From the NCBI RefSeq assembly GCF_014656135.1, contig NZ_BNBV01000018.1:1-64000 (forward strand): a stretch of DNA of 64,000 nucleotides, read 5' to 3'. The position numbers and the translations under genes were made by a program. Shown piece by piece: positions 24,595 through 32,162 of this stretch (within the stretch, counting starts at the first letter, position 1; every line of letters begins with the position of its first letter). A model generated the notes under the pieces. The model was not told the DNA's origin. It searched no databases and saw only the letters and a program-made list of their open reading frames with translations. Source of the DNA: Streptomyces thermodiastaticus (GTDB lineage: Bacteria > Actinomycetota > Actinomycetes > Streptomycetales > Streptomycetaceae).

Positions 24595-25808
24595 ACGATG
24601 CCCCGTTCGGCCAGTGCGGCCAGCTCGTCGGCACTCACGCCGTAGCGGCCGAGGATTTCCGCGGTGTCGCGGCCCTTGCGCGGGCCGGGCCAGCGGACGG
24701 CTCCGGGGGTGTCGCTGAGGCGGAAGGGGACGTTCTGGAAGCGGATGGTGCCGAGTTCCTCGTCCTCCACCGTGGTGATGGTCTGAAGGGCCTGGAACTG
24801 CGGGTCCTCGAAGATGTCGCGCATGTCGTAGATCGGTGCGACGGCGGCCTGGGCCTCCTCGAAGGCGGCGACGACCTCGCTGCGGGTGCGTTCGGCGATC
24901 CAGGAGCCGACCGCCTCGTCCAGTTCGTCCGCGTGCCGGGCGCGTTCGGCGCCGGAGGCGAACCAGGGTTCGTCCACGTACTCGGGGTGCCCGACCAGGC
25001 GCATGACGCGTTCCGCGATGGACTGGGCGCTGGTGGAGACGGCGACCCAACTGCCGTCCTTGGTGCGGTAGATGTTGCGCGGGGCGTTGTTCACGGACCG
25101 GTTGCCGGTGCGCGGCTGGAGCTCGCCGAGCTGGTCGTAGGCGATGGCCTGCGGACCGAGCAGCGTGATCATCGGTTCGATGATCGCCAGGTCGAGCACC
25201 TGCCCGCGGCCGGTGCGCTCGCGGGCGTGCAGCGCGGTCATGATGCCGAAGGCGGCGGTGAGCGCGGAGATGCCGTCGGCGAGCCCGAAGGGCGGCAGGG
25301 TCGGCGGCCCGTCGGGCTGGCCGGTGATGGCGGCGAAGCCGCTCATGGCCTCGGCCAGGGTGCCGAACCCGGGCCGCTGGGCGTACGGGCCGGTCTGGCC
25401 GAAGCCGGTGATGCGGGCGAGGACGAGACGGGGGTTGATCTCGGAGAGGGTGTCGTAGCCCAGGCCCCAGCGTTCCAGGGTGCCCGGGCGGAAGTTCTCG
25501 ATGACGACGTCCGCGTCCGCGACCATGCGGCGGAAGATGTCCTGCCCTTCGGGGCTGCCCAGGTAGAGGGTGATGGCCTTCTTGTTGCGGGAGAGCATCT
25601 TCCACCACAGGCCGACGCCGTCCTTGCTCGCCCCGTGGCTGCGCACCGGATCGCCCTTGGGGTGCTCGATCTTGGTGACGTCGGCGCCGAAGTCGGCGAG
25701 CAGGGTGGCCGCGAGGGGCCCGGCGAAGAGGGTGGCGATGTCCAGCACCTTGATGCCGGCGAGCGCCGCGCCGGGGGCGTCCGGGACAGCGGGTGAGGTG
25801 TCGGTCAT
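24591..25808 (-). CDS. CaiB/BaiF family (type III) CoA-transferase
   Basis: This 405-residue protein begins the fold with LAGIKVLDIATLFAGPLAATLLADFGADVTKIEHPKGD and has the ENFRPGTLERWGLGYDTL segment. In typical members the catalytic aspartate is in a GYD or GFD motif. Here the corresponding stretch reads RPGFGTLAEAMSGF, with glycine at that place. That variant may be a subfamily feature or mean another acidic residue (for example the glutamate of LAEA) is used. It would activate a carboxylic acid as its CoA thioester for the CitE-like lyase. Starts and stops overlap with neighbours on both sides (ATGA). Confidence 0.87.
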   Translation of the reverse strand: MTDTSPAVPDAPGAALAGIKVLDIATLFAGPLAATLLADFGADVTKIEHPKGDPVRSHGASKDGVGLWWKMLSRNKKAITLYLGSPEGQDIFRRMVADADVVIENFRPGTLERWGLGYDTLSEINPRLVLARITGFGQTGPYAQRPGFGTLAEAMSGFAAITGQPDGPPTLPPFGLADGISALTAAFGIMTALHARERTGRGQVLDLAIIEPMITLLGPQAIAYDQLGELQPRTGNRSVNNAPRNIYRTKDGSWVAVSTSAQSIAERVMRLVGHPEYVDEPWFASGAERARHADELDEAVGSWIAERTRSEVVAAFEEAQAAVAPIYDMRDIFEDPQFQALQTITTVEDEELGTIRFQNVPFRLSDTPGAVRWPGPRKGRDTAEILGRYGVSADELAALAERGIV

Positions 25809-26629
25809 GGGGATCCTTCCGTTGTCGCGTGCGGAAAGGCCTTGGCGGCGGGTGTGCCGGGGCCGTCGCCGGTCCAGCCGAGTGCGGCGGAGATCTCCCG
25901 CGCCGCCGCGACCACGCCGGGTGCGCAGGCGCTGACGAACTGCGGGGTGAACCGTGAGCGCGGGCCGCACACGGACACCGAGCCGAGGACGTCGCCGTCC
26001 AGCCCGAACACCGGCGAGGCGACGGAACCGGCGTCCGCCTGGCGCTCGCCCTGCGAGCTGGCGTAGCCGAGCTCCCTGATCTCCTTCAGTTCGGCGCGGA
26101 GCGCGTCGGGGTCGGTGCGCGTGCTGTCGGTCAGGGCGGACAGGCCGGCGGTGAGGATCTGCTCGCGCCGCTCCGCGGGCAGGAACGCGAGGATGCACTT
26201 GCCCGAGGAGCCCGCGTGCAGCGGGAACCTGCGCCCGAGGTCCACGGTCATCTTCACCTCGTGGGTGCTGACGATCTGGTCGATGTAGGCGCGTCCGCCG
26301 GGCACGAGCGCGGTGAGGGTCACCGTCTCCCGGGTCTGCTCGTGGAGCCGGCGGAGGGTGTCCGCGGCCACGGCCCTCAGGTCCAGCTCGCGCAGGGCGC
26401 GGGCGCCGAGGGCCGCGGCGGTGGGGCCGAGACGGTACAGCCGGGTCTCCTGGTCCAGCGCCACCATGCCGCGGGCGACGAGGGTCTGCAGGATGCGGTG
26501 CACCACGGCCTTGCTCAGGCCGAGTTCACGGGCGATCTGCGAGACGCCGAGTTCGTCGGGTCCGTCGGTGAACAGCAGCAGGACGTCGATGACGCGGCCT
26601 GCGGTCTCGGTTCCGGGTTGAGTCGTCAT
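25805..26629 (-). CDS. IclR family transcriptional regulator
   Basis: This 274-residue protein has an N-terminal winged helix-turn-helix (ISQIARELGLSKAVVHRILQTL-like segment, residues about 28-50) and a C-terminal effector-binding domain (HAGSSGKCILAFLP, YASSQGERQADAGSVASPVF). IclR members usually respond to a carboxylic or aromatic pathway intermediate. It is the first gene of the minus-strand operon, which it probably autoregulates. Matched inverted repeats lie on both sides of the divergent promoter region, one close to this gene and one just before the opposite operon. The regulator thus probably controls both arms as one regulon. Confidence 0.9.
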   Translation of the reverse strand: MTTQPGTETAGRVIDVLLLFTDGPDELGVSQIARELGLSKAVVHRILQTLVARGMVALDQETRLYRLGPTAAALGARALRELDLRAVAADTLRRLHEQTRETVTLTALVPGGRAYIDQIVSTHEVKMTVDLGRRFPLHAGSSGKCILAFLPAERREQILTAGLSALTDSTRTDPDALRAELKEIRELGYASSQGERQADAGSVASPVFGLDGDVLGSVSVCGPRSRFTPQFVSACAPGVVAAAREISAALGWTGDGPGTPAAKAFPHATTEGSP

Positions 26630-26693
26630 GGGCCCATTCTCACCTGCCCGTTGCCTGGCGGCCGGGGGCCTCTCTGCGAGCGATCACGTTTTC

Positions 26694-26712
26694 TGTACCG
26701 CTCAATGGAACA
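26694..26712. promoter_or_regulatory. IclR operator candidate, regulator-proximal copy
   Basis: The element TGTACC-GCTCAAT-GGAACA has the same arms and 7-base spacer as the copy at 26835-26857, with one mismatch (A for T). It lies 64 bp upstream of the iclR start, where it would overlap that gene's promoter. Confidence 0.65.
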
Positions 26713-26834
26713 ACAGAGAAGCATCGCTCTCCGGCGAGGTCAAGGCCCTCTCCCCAGTGATTTCCAGGTTTCCTGGCGTTTACAAAGAGGGTATTGACGG
26801 GTTCCGCTCGGCACTGACAGCATGTTTGCGTCAT

Positions 26835-26857
26835 AGTGTTCCGCTGAGTGGAACACT
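26835..26857. promoter_or_regulatory. IclR operator candidate, plus-operon copy
   Basis: A perfect 8-bp inverted repeat AGTGTTCC / GGAACACT with spacer GCTGAGT ends 18 bp before the GTG start of the second MmgE/PrpD gene. A TTGACG element lies at about 26792-26797, so the repeat would sit at or just after the transcription start. This position suits a repressor. Confidence 0.75.
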
Positions 26858-26874
26858 CGGAGGGAGGTGGACAC

Positions 26875-28320
26875 GTGCCCCCCGGCCGGTCCCGCACACA
26901 ACCCGACCCAGCCTGCGACCCTCAGCGCGAGGCCGCGCGGCGCACCGAAGAACTCGCCCACTGGGCCTGGACGTTGTCCTGGCCCGAGGTCCCCGGCACC
27001 GTCCGCGAGCGCCTCTCGCTCGTCCTGTTCGACACCCTCGCCGTCTCCGTCGCCGGCGCCCGCACCGAGGGACAGCGGCGCATCCGTGCCGCCTGGCCCG
27101 CACCGCCGGGCGACGCGCCGGTCCTCGGTACGAGCCTGCGCACCCAGCCCGACGTCGCCGCCTACCTCAACGCGACGGCCCTGGTGTGCTGCGAACTCGA
27201 CGAGGGCGGCAAATACGCCAAGGGCCACCCGGCCGCCCACGCCTTCCCGGCGATCCTGGCCCTCGCCGCCTCGCTGAACAGCACGGGCGCCGAGACCGCG
27301 CGCGCCCTGCTCGCCGGGTACGAGGTGGCCGCGCGCTTCGGCCGCGCCACCGCGCTCGCCCCCGGTGTCCATCCGCACGGCACCTGGGGCGCGACCGGCG
27401 CCGCCGCCGGCTGCGCGCTGCTGCTCGGCCTGGACGCCCACCAGGTGGCGGCGGCCGTCGACACCGCCGCGGGCCTCGCGGTGGCCGGGCACTTCGACTC
27501 GGCGCTCGACGGGCACCGGGTGCGCGACGCCTGGGTGGGCGCCGCGGCCCTGTCCGGCCTCGCCGCGGCCCGGCTGGCGGCCGCGGGCGCCGTCCGCACC
27601 ACCGGCACGGCCGCCCTGTCGCTCGGCACCCTGCTCGGCCGCTTCGACGCCGCGGCGCTCGCCGACGGGCTGGGCGACGACTGGCAGATCACCCACAACT
27701 ACTTCAAACGGCACGCCTCGTGCTCGTACACCCACCCCGCCGCCGACCTGGCCCTCGAACTGCGCACCGCCCGCCACCTGGACGGGCTGCGGCCCGGTGA
27801 GGTGACCGACGCGGTGAGAGAGATCCGTGTGGACACGCACGCCCTGGCCGCGCGGCTGGACCGCCGACGCTGGGACAGTTCGCTGGGCGCGATGTTCTCC
27901 GTCCCGTACGCGGTGGCCGCCGCGCTGCTGGACGGGGCCGTCACCCCAGCCACCGCCGAGGCCACCGAGGCCGAGCGGCCCGAGCTGTTCGCCCTGGCCG
28001 CGAAGGTCACCGTCGCCGAGGACCCGGCGCTGACCGCGCGCCTGCCGCACGAGCGCGCCACCCGGCTCACCGCCCTCCTCACCGACGGCGAGCGCGTGGA
28101 GCTGTCCGCACCGCACCCCGTGGGCGACAGCAGCCACCATCCGTTCACGACCCGCACGCTGCAGGCCGTCCTCACCGGCCTGCTCGGCGACGACGCCCTG
28201 GCCGACCAGCTGCGGCGGGCCGCGGACCGTCTGCCCGACACCGACGGCGCGGGACCGCTGCTGCGGAGCCTCGCCGCCCTGACCGCCGCGCCGGCGGCGA
28301 GCCGTGGAGGCACCCGATGA
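26875..28320 (+). CDS. MmgE/PrpD family protein (second copy)
   Basis: This 481-residue protein is the first gene of the plus-strand arm. It shows MmgE/PrpD features: RERLSLVLFDTLAVSVAGA, a LVCCELDEGGKYAKGHPAAHAFPAILA segment corresponding to the DFDD region, HPHGTWGATGAAAG, and NYFKRHASCSYTHPAADLA in place of the usual FKPYPCNHFTH. It therefore differs from the first copy at positions that probably define the substrate. The GTG start at 26875 sits 6 bases after a strong GGAGGT site; an upstream GTG at 26848 lies inside the operator and is rejected. Its stop overlaps the next start (ATGA). Confidence 0.83.
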   Translation: MPPGRSRTQPDPACDPQREAARRTEELAHWAWTLSWPEVPGTVRERLSLVLFDTLAVSVAGARTEGQRRIRAAWPAPPGDAPVLGTSLRTQPDVAAYLNATALVCCELDEGGKYAKGHPAAHAFPAILALAASLNSTGAETARALLAGYEVAARFGRATALAPGVHPHGTWGATGAAAGCALLLGLDAHQVAAAVDTAAGLAVAGHFDSALDGHRVRDAWVGAAALSGLAAARLAAAGAVRTTGTAALSLGTLLGRFDAAALADGLGDDWQITHNYFKRHASCSYTHPAADLALELRTARHLDGLRPGEVTDAVREIRVDTHALAARLDRRRWDSSLGAMFSVPYAVAAALLDGAVTPATAEATEAERPELFALAAKVTVAEDPALTARLPHERATRLTALLTDGERVELSAPHPVGDSSHHPFTTRTLQAVLTGLLGDDALADQLRRAADRLPDTDGAGPLLRSLAALTAAPAASRGGTR

Positions 28321-28952
28321 AGATCTTCTCCGTCACCCCGGTCCACGTCGACGCGGAGGAACTGGCCCGGCGCCGCGCCCGCTACCGGCGGCTGGCCCCG
28401 CCGGGTGTGGACGTCGTCCTTGAGGACGGCGGCCCGCAGGCGCCCGCGCAGCTGCGGACCCGGCAGGACGTCGACGTCTCCACCGCCGGCGTGGTCGCCG
28501 CGCTGGCCCAGGCGCCCGACGAGGGCTACGCGGTGTACCTGCCGGACTGCGTGCTGGACCCCGGGGTACCCGTGGAACCCGATGGCGCCGCCGTCCCGAC
28601 CGTCGGCATGCTGCGCCTGACCGCAGCCCACCTCGCGGCCACCGGGCGCCGCTTCGGCGCCGTCACCCGCAACCGCGCCATCGCCGACGCGCTGGCCGGA
28701 CGCATCGAGGACTACGGCCTCGCGCCCTGGTTCGCGGGTGTCACCGTGCTGGACCTGGACTTCGAGGCCATCGCCGACACCCGGCGCTGGAACCGGGCCG
28801 TCCGCGACGCGCTCGACGGCTTCGCGGCCTCAGGTGTGACCGCGGTGATCAACGGCTGCTCGGCCGTGGACACCGACGCGCCGCACCTCGTGGAACTGGT
28901 CGACCCGGCGGCCTGTGCCCTGCGGCTGCTGGCGGCGGGGGCGCGGTCATGA
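28317..28952 (+). CDS. Asp/Glu/hydantoin racemase or maleate-isomerase family protein
   Basis: This 211-residue protein matches the two-cysteine Asp/Glu racemase superfamily. The first cysteine is in YLPDCVLDPG (C78) and the second in INGCSAVD (C181), at the usual spacing. Members racemise amino acids or hydantoins, isomerise maleate to fumarate, or decarboxylate malonates. With a hydantoinase-like enzyme two genes downstream, hydantoin racemase is attractive. Maleate isomerase would fit a pathway ending in a four-carbon acid. The sequence alone does not separate these. The gene is linked to both neighbours by ATGA overlaps. Confidence 0.8.
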   Translation: MKIFSVTPVHVDAEELARRRARYRRLAPPGVDVVLEDGGPQAPAQLRTRQDVDVSTAGVVAALAQAPDEGYAVYLPDCVLDPGVPVEPDGAAVPTVGMLRLTAAHLAATGRRFGAVTRNRAIADALAGRIEDYGLAPWFAGVTVLDLDFEAIADTRRWNRAVRDALDGFAASGVTAVINGCSAVDTDAPHLVELVDPAACALRLLAAGARS

Positions 28953-30358
28953 GCGGCGGCACGCAGGAGGCGGCGGTCGACCTCGTCGTGGCCGGCGCCG
29001 GCGGCGGCCTCGCGGGCGCGCTCCGGGCGGCGCAGGCCGGGCTGAGCGTCCTCGTGGTGGACCCGGACGAGCAGTTCCTGCGCGGCAACAACACCTCCAT
29101 GTCCACCGCGATGATCCCCGGCGCGGGGTCGCGCTGGCAGCGCGAGGCGGGGATCGACGACAGCCCCGAACGCTTCACCGCCGACATCGCCGCCAAGACC
29201 CACGGCACCGCGGATCCCGCGCTCGCCGCGGCCCTGGCCCGGATCAGCGCGCCGCTGGTGGAGTGGCTGGCCGACGAGGCGGGCCTGCCGCTGAGCCTCG
29301 TCACCGACTTCGCCTATCCGGGCCACTCCGTGCACCGGCTGCACACCGTGGAGGGACGGCACGGGTCCACGCTGCTGCGGCACCTGTACGACCGGGTGCG
29401 CTCCGCGCCCGGGATCGACCTCCTGGTCCCCGCCCGGCTCACCGACGTCGAACGAGGTGCCGGCGGCGAGGTGACGGGCGCGGTCGTCGAGGACCCGGGC
29501 GGCCACCGGGAGACGATCCCCACGCGGGCCGTCCTGCTGGCCACCAACGGCTACGGCGCCGACCGCGAGCTCGTGACCCGGCATCTGCCCGAGATCGCGG
29601 CGGCCGACTACCACGGCGGCCAGTTCTCCCGCGGCGACGGACTGCGGATCGGGCTGCGGCACGGTGCGCGCGCCGCCTACCTGGACGCCTACCAGGGGCA
29701 CGCGGCGCTGGCCCGGCGGTCGCGCACGCTCGTCGGCTGGGCCACGATCATGCACGGCGCGATCATGGTCGACCGCGACGGGCGGCGCTTCGGCGACGAG
29801 ACCACCGGCTATTCCGAGTACGCGGCGGCCCTCGCGGCCCGTCCGGACGCCCGCGGCTGGATCGTCCTGGACCGGCGCATCCACGACCTGTGCCTGCCGT
29901 TCACCGACTTCCGCCAGACGGTGGACGCCGGGGCCCTGGTGTGGGCCGACGACCTCGACGCCCTCGCCCGGCGGACCGGCTGCGACGCGGCGGCGCTGAA
30001 GGAGTCGGTCGCGGGCCAGGTCGCGCTGGCCGGCGGGACCGCCGACCAGGACGCCTTCGGCCGGACCTTCTTCGAGGAGCCGCTGCGCGCCCCGTACGCG
30101 GCGGTCGAGGTGATCCCCGCACTGTTCCACACCCAGGGCGGCCTCGCGGTGGACGGCGACGCCCGCGTCCTGGCCGAGGACGGATCGCCGGTTGCCGGGC
30201 TCTTCGCGTCGGGCGGCGCGGCACACGGCATCTCGGGACACGGGGCCGGCGGCTACCTCGCGGGCAACGGCCTGCTTCCAGCACTCGGACTGGCCTGGCA
30301 GGCGGCGACGGTCCTGTCCCATACTCACACCCACGCAGAGAGGCACGAGCACTCATGA
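28949..30358 (+). CDS. FAD-dependent oxidoreductase, fumarate-reductase/3-ketosteroid-dehydrogenase type
   Basis: This 469-residue flavoprotein has an N-terminal dinucleotide-binding motif, VVAGAGGGLAGALRAAQAG, with an aspartate ending the next strand (VVDPDEQ). Family segments are NNTSMSTAMIPGAG, RAVLLATNGYGAD and the C-terminal SGGAAHGISGHGAGGYLAGNGLL, which closes the FAD site. The FAD-binding-2 family includes fumarate reductase, which fits an unsaturated acid or ring as substrate. There is no signal peptide or multiheme domain, so it is cytosolic. It sits between the racemase-like and amidohydrolase genes with ATGA overlaps on both sides, and so should act on the same substrate class. 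Confidence 0.85.
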   Translation: MSGGTQEAAVDLVVAGAGGGLAGALRAAQAGLSVLVVDPDEQFLRGNNTSMSTAMIPGAGSRWQREAGIDDSPERFTADIAAKTHGTADPALAAALARISAPLVEWLADEAGLPLSLVTDFAYPGHSVHRLHTVEGRHGSTLLRHLYDRVRSAPGIDLLVPARLTDVERGAGGEVTGAVVEDPGGHRETIPTRAVLLATNGYGADRELVTRHLPEIAAADYHGGQFSRGDGLRIGLRHGARAAYLDAYQGHAALARRSRTLVGWATIMHGAIMVDRDGRRFGDETTGYSEYAAALAARPDARGWIVLDRRIHDLCLPFTDFRQTVDAGALVWADDLDALARRTGCDAAALKESVAGQVALAGGTADQDAFGRTFFEEPLRAPYAAVEVIPALFHTQGGLAVDGDARVLAEDGSPVAGLFASGGAAHGISGHGAGGYLAGNGLLPALGLAWQAATVLSHTHTHAERHEHS

Positions 30359-31821
30359 CCGAACTGGACCTGCTGATCAAGAACGTGCGGCTGGTCAGGC
30401 ACGACGCACCCGACATCCCCACCACGGACATCGGCATCAAGGACGGCGTGTTCCACCGCATCGCCCCGGACATCCCGGCCGAGCAGGCCCGTGAGGTCGT
30501 CGACGGCAAGGGACTGCTGGCCTTCCCCGGCGTGGTCGACGCCCACCAGCACTGGGGCATCTACAACCCGCTGTCCGACGACACCGCGACGGAGAGCCGT
30601 GCCTGCGCCCAGGGCGGCGTGACCACGGCACTGACGTACATGCGCACCGGCCAGTACTACATGAACCGGGGCGGCAGCTACGACGAGGTGTTCCCGCTGG
30701 TCCTGGAGAACGCCGAGGGGCGCTCCCACGTCGACTACGCCTTCCACCTCGCGCCGATGCAGAAGTCGCACATCGCCGAGATACCCGAGCTGATCGCGCG
30801 CTTCGGCGTCACCTCGTTCAAGGTGTTCATGTTCTACGGCAGCCACGGCCTGCACGGCCGGTCGGCGGACCAGAACTCCTTCCTGATGATCCCGCCGGGC
30901 GAGCGCTACGACCTGGCGCACTTCGAGTTCGTGATGCGCGGCGTGCAGGCGGCGCGCGAGGCGTACCCGGAGCTGGCGGACTCCATCTCGCTGTCGCTGC
31001 ACTGCGAGACCGCGGAGATCATGACGGCCTACACCAAGCTGGTGGAGGAGGAGGGCAAGCTCGACGGCCTCGCCGCGTACAGCGCCTCCCGCCCGCCCCA
31101 CTCGGAGGGTCTCGCCGTCACCATCGCCAGCTACCTCGCGGCGGAGACGCAGCTGCCGAACATCAACCTGCTGCATCTGTCCTCGCGCAAGGCCATCGAG
31201 GCGGCCATGCTCATGGCGAAAACGTTTCCGCAGGTCGACTTCCGGCGCGAGGTCACCATCGGCCACCTGCTGGCGAACATCGAGACCGCGTCCGGCATCG
31301 GCGGCAAGGTCAACCCGCCGCTGCGTCCCCAGGACGACGTGGACGCACTGTGGGAACACCTGGTGGCCGGGAACGTCAGCTGGGTGGTCAGCGACCACGC
31401 GTGCTGCAGGCAGGAGACGAAGTTCGGCGACCCCGCCGACGACGTGTTCCAGGCCAAGTCGGGCTTCGGCGGCACCGAGTATCTGCTGCCCGGCCTGGTG
31501 GGCGCCGCGCCCGCGCACGGTCTGCCGCTGCAGAAGGTCGCGGAGCTGACCGCCTGGGCCCCGGCCCGGCGCTTCGGCCTGACCGCCAAGGGTGCCATCG
31601 CGGAGGGCTACGACGCGGACCTGGCGCTCGTCGACCCGTCGCGCTCCTGGACGGTGGACGCGGCGGACTCGGAGTCGGCGCAGGAGTACTCGCCGCTGCA
31701 GGGTCTGGAGATCGGCGCGCGGGTGGAGTCGACGTTCCTGCGCGGCCGGCCGGTCTTCGCGGACGGCAAGGTGGTCGGCGAGCCGCAGGGCCGCTACCTG
31801 TCGCGCCCGACCACGCGCTGA
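30355..31821 (+). CDS. Cyclic amidohydrolase (hydantoinase/dihydropyrimidinase-like)
   Basis: This 488-residue protein belongs to the amidohydrolase superfamily. All binuclear metal ligands are visible: H64 and H66 in VDAHQHWG, the carboxylated lysine K157 in TSFKVFM, H217 in LHCET, H275 in LLHLSS and D348 in VVSDHACC. The first motif has HQH rather than the common DxHxH wording but is complete. The N-terminal VRLVRHDAPDIPTTDIGIKDG segment is typical for the beta-sandwich domain. It should open a cyclic amide such as a hydantoin, dihydropyrimidine, imide or lactam. It is last in the plus-strand operon and is followed by a terminator. Confidence 0.88.
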   Translation: MTELDLLIKNVRLVRHDAPDIPTTDIGIKDGVFHRIAPDIPAEQAREVVDGKGLLAFPGVVDAHQHWGIYNPLSDDTATESRACAQGGVTTALTYMRTGQYYMNRGGSYDEVFPLVLENAEGRSHVDYAFHLAPMQKSHIAEIPELIARFGVTSFKVFMFYGSHGLHGRSADQNSFLMIPPGERYDLAHFEFVMRGVQAAREAYPELADSISLSLHCETAEIMTAYTKLVEEEGKLDGLAAYSASRPPHSEGLAVTIASYLAAETQLPNINLLHLSSRKAIEAAMLMAKTFPQVDFRREVTIGHLLANIETASGIGGKVNPPLRPQDDVDALWEHLVAGNVSWVVSDHACCRQETKFGDPADDVFQAKSGFGGTEYLLPGLVGAAPAHGLPLQKVAELTAWAPARRFGLTAKGAIAEGYDADLALVDPSRSWTVDAADSESAQEYSPLQGLEIGARVESTFLRGRPVFADGKVVGEPQGRYLSRPTTR

Positions 31822-31836
31822 GACACCGGGCGCCGT

Positions 31837-31872
31837 CGCACGGCCGGGTCCCCCGCCCGGGACCGCCGTGCG
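31837..31872 (+). terminator. Hairpin terminator after the plus-strand catabolic operon
   Basis: Outer arms CGCACGGC (31837-31844) and GCCGTGCG (31865-31872) enclose inner arms GGTCCC/GGGACC. The hairpin begins 15 bases past the amidohydrolase stop. The rest of the gap up to 32078 holds only GC-rich sequence without a supported gene. Confidence 0.7.
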
Positions 31873-32078
31873 GCGGCGCCGTCGCCCCCTACGCCCGCTT
31901 TGGCGGCCGGCCGGAAGCGGCGGACGCCCCGCACCGTTGCGCGCCGCGGGACGGCGCGCGCGCCCTGGACCACGAGGCCGGCCGGCCGGACGACGGTGCT
32001 GCGGCTGACGCCCGGCCTGCTGCACGTGGTGCGCGACGTTCTCCGCGGTGCCTCACATCGCCGGTGCCCCCGCGCCGT

Positions 32079-32127
32079 GACACTCTGAGAACGTACGCAC
32101 CCGCGACACTTTGAGAACCTGCGCACC
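32079..32127 (+). repeat. Two 23-bp direct repeats at a 26-bp period upstream of the DUF1254 gene
   Basis: Copy one at 32079-32101 and copy two at 32105-32127 read GACACTyTGAGAACsTrCGCACC and match at 20 of 23 positions. They end 35 bp before the next start codon. Direct repeats with this spacing in front of a lone gene suggest an activator or repressor site with two tandem boxes. Confidence 0.6.
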
Positions 32128-32162
32128 GGCTCCCGCTGCGGGCACGACACAGGGAGCGCCTC

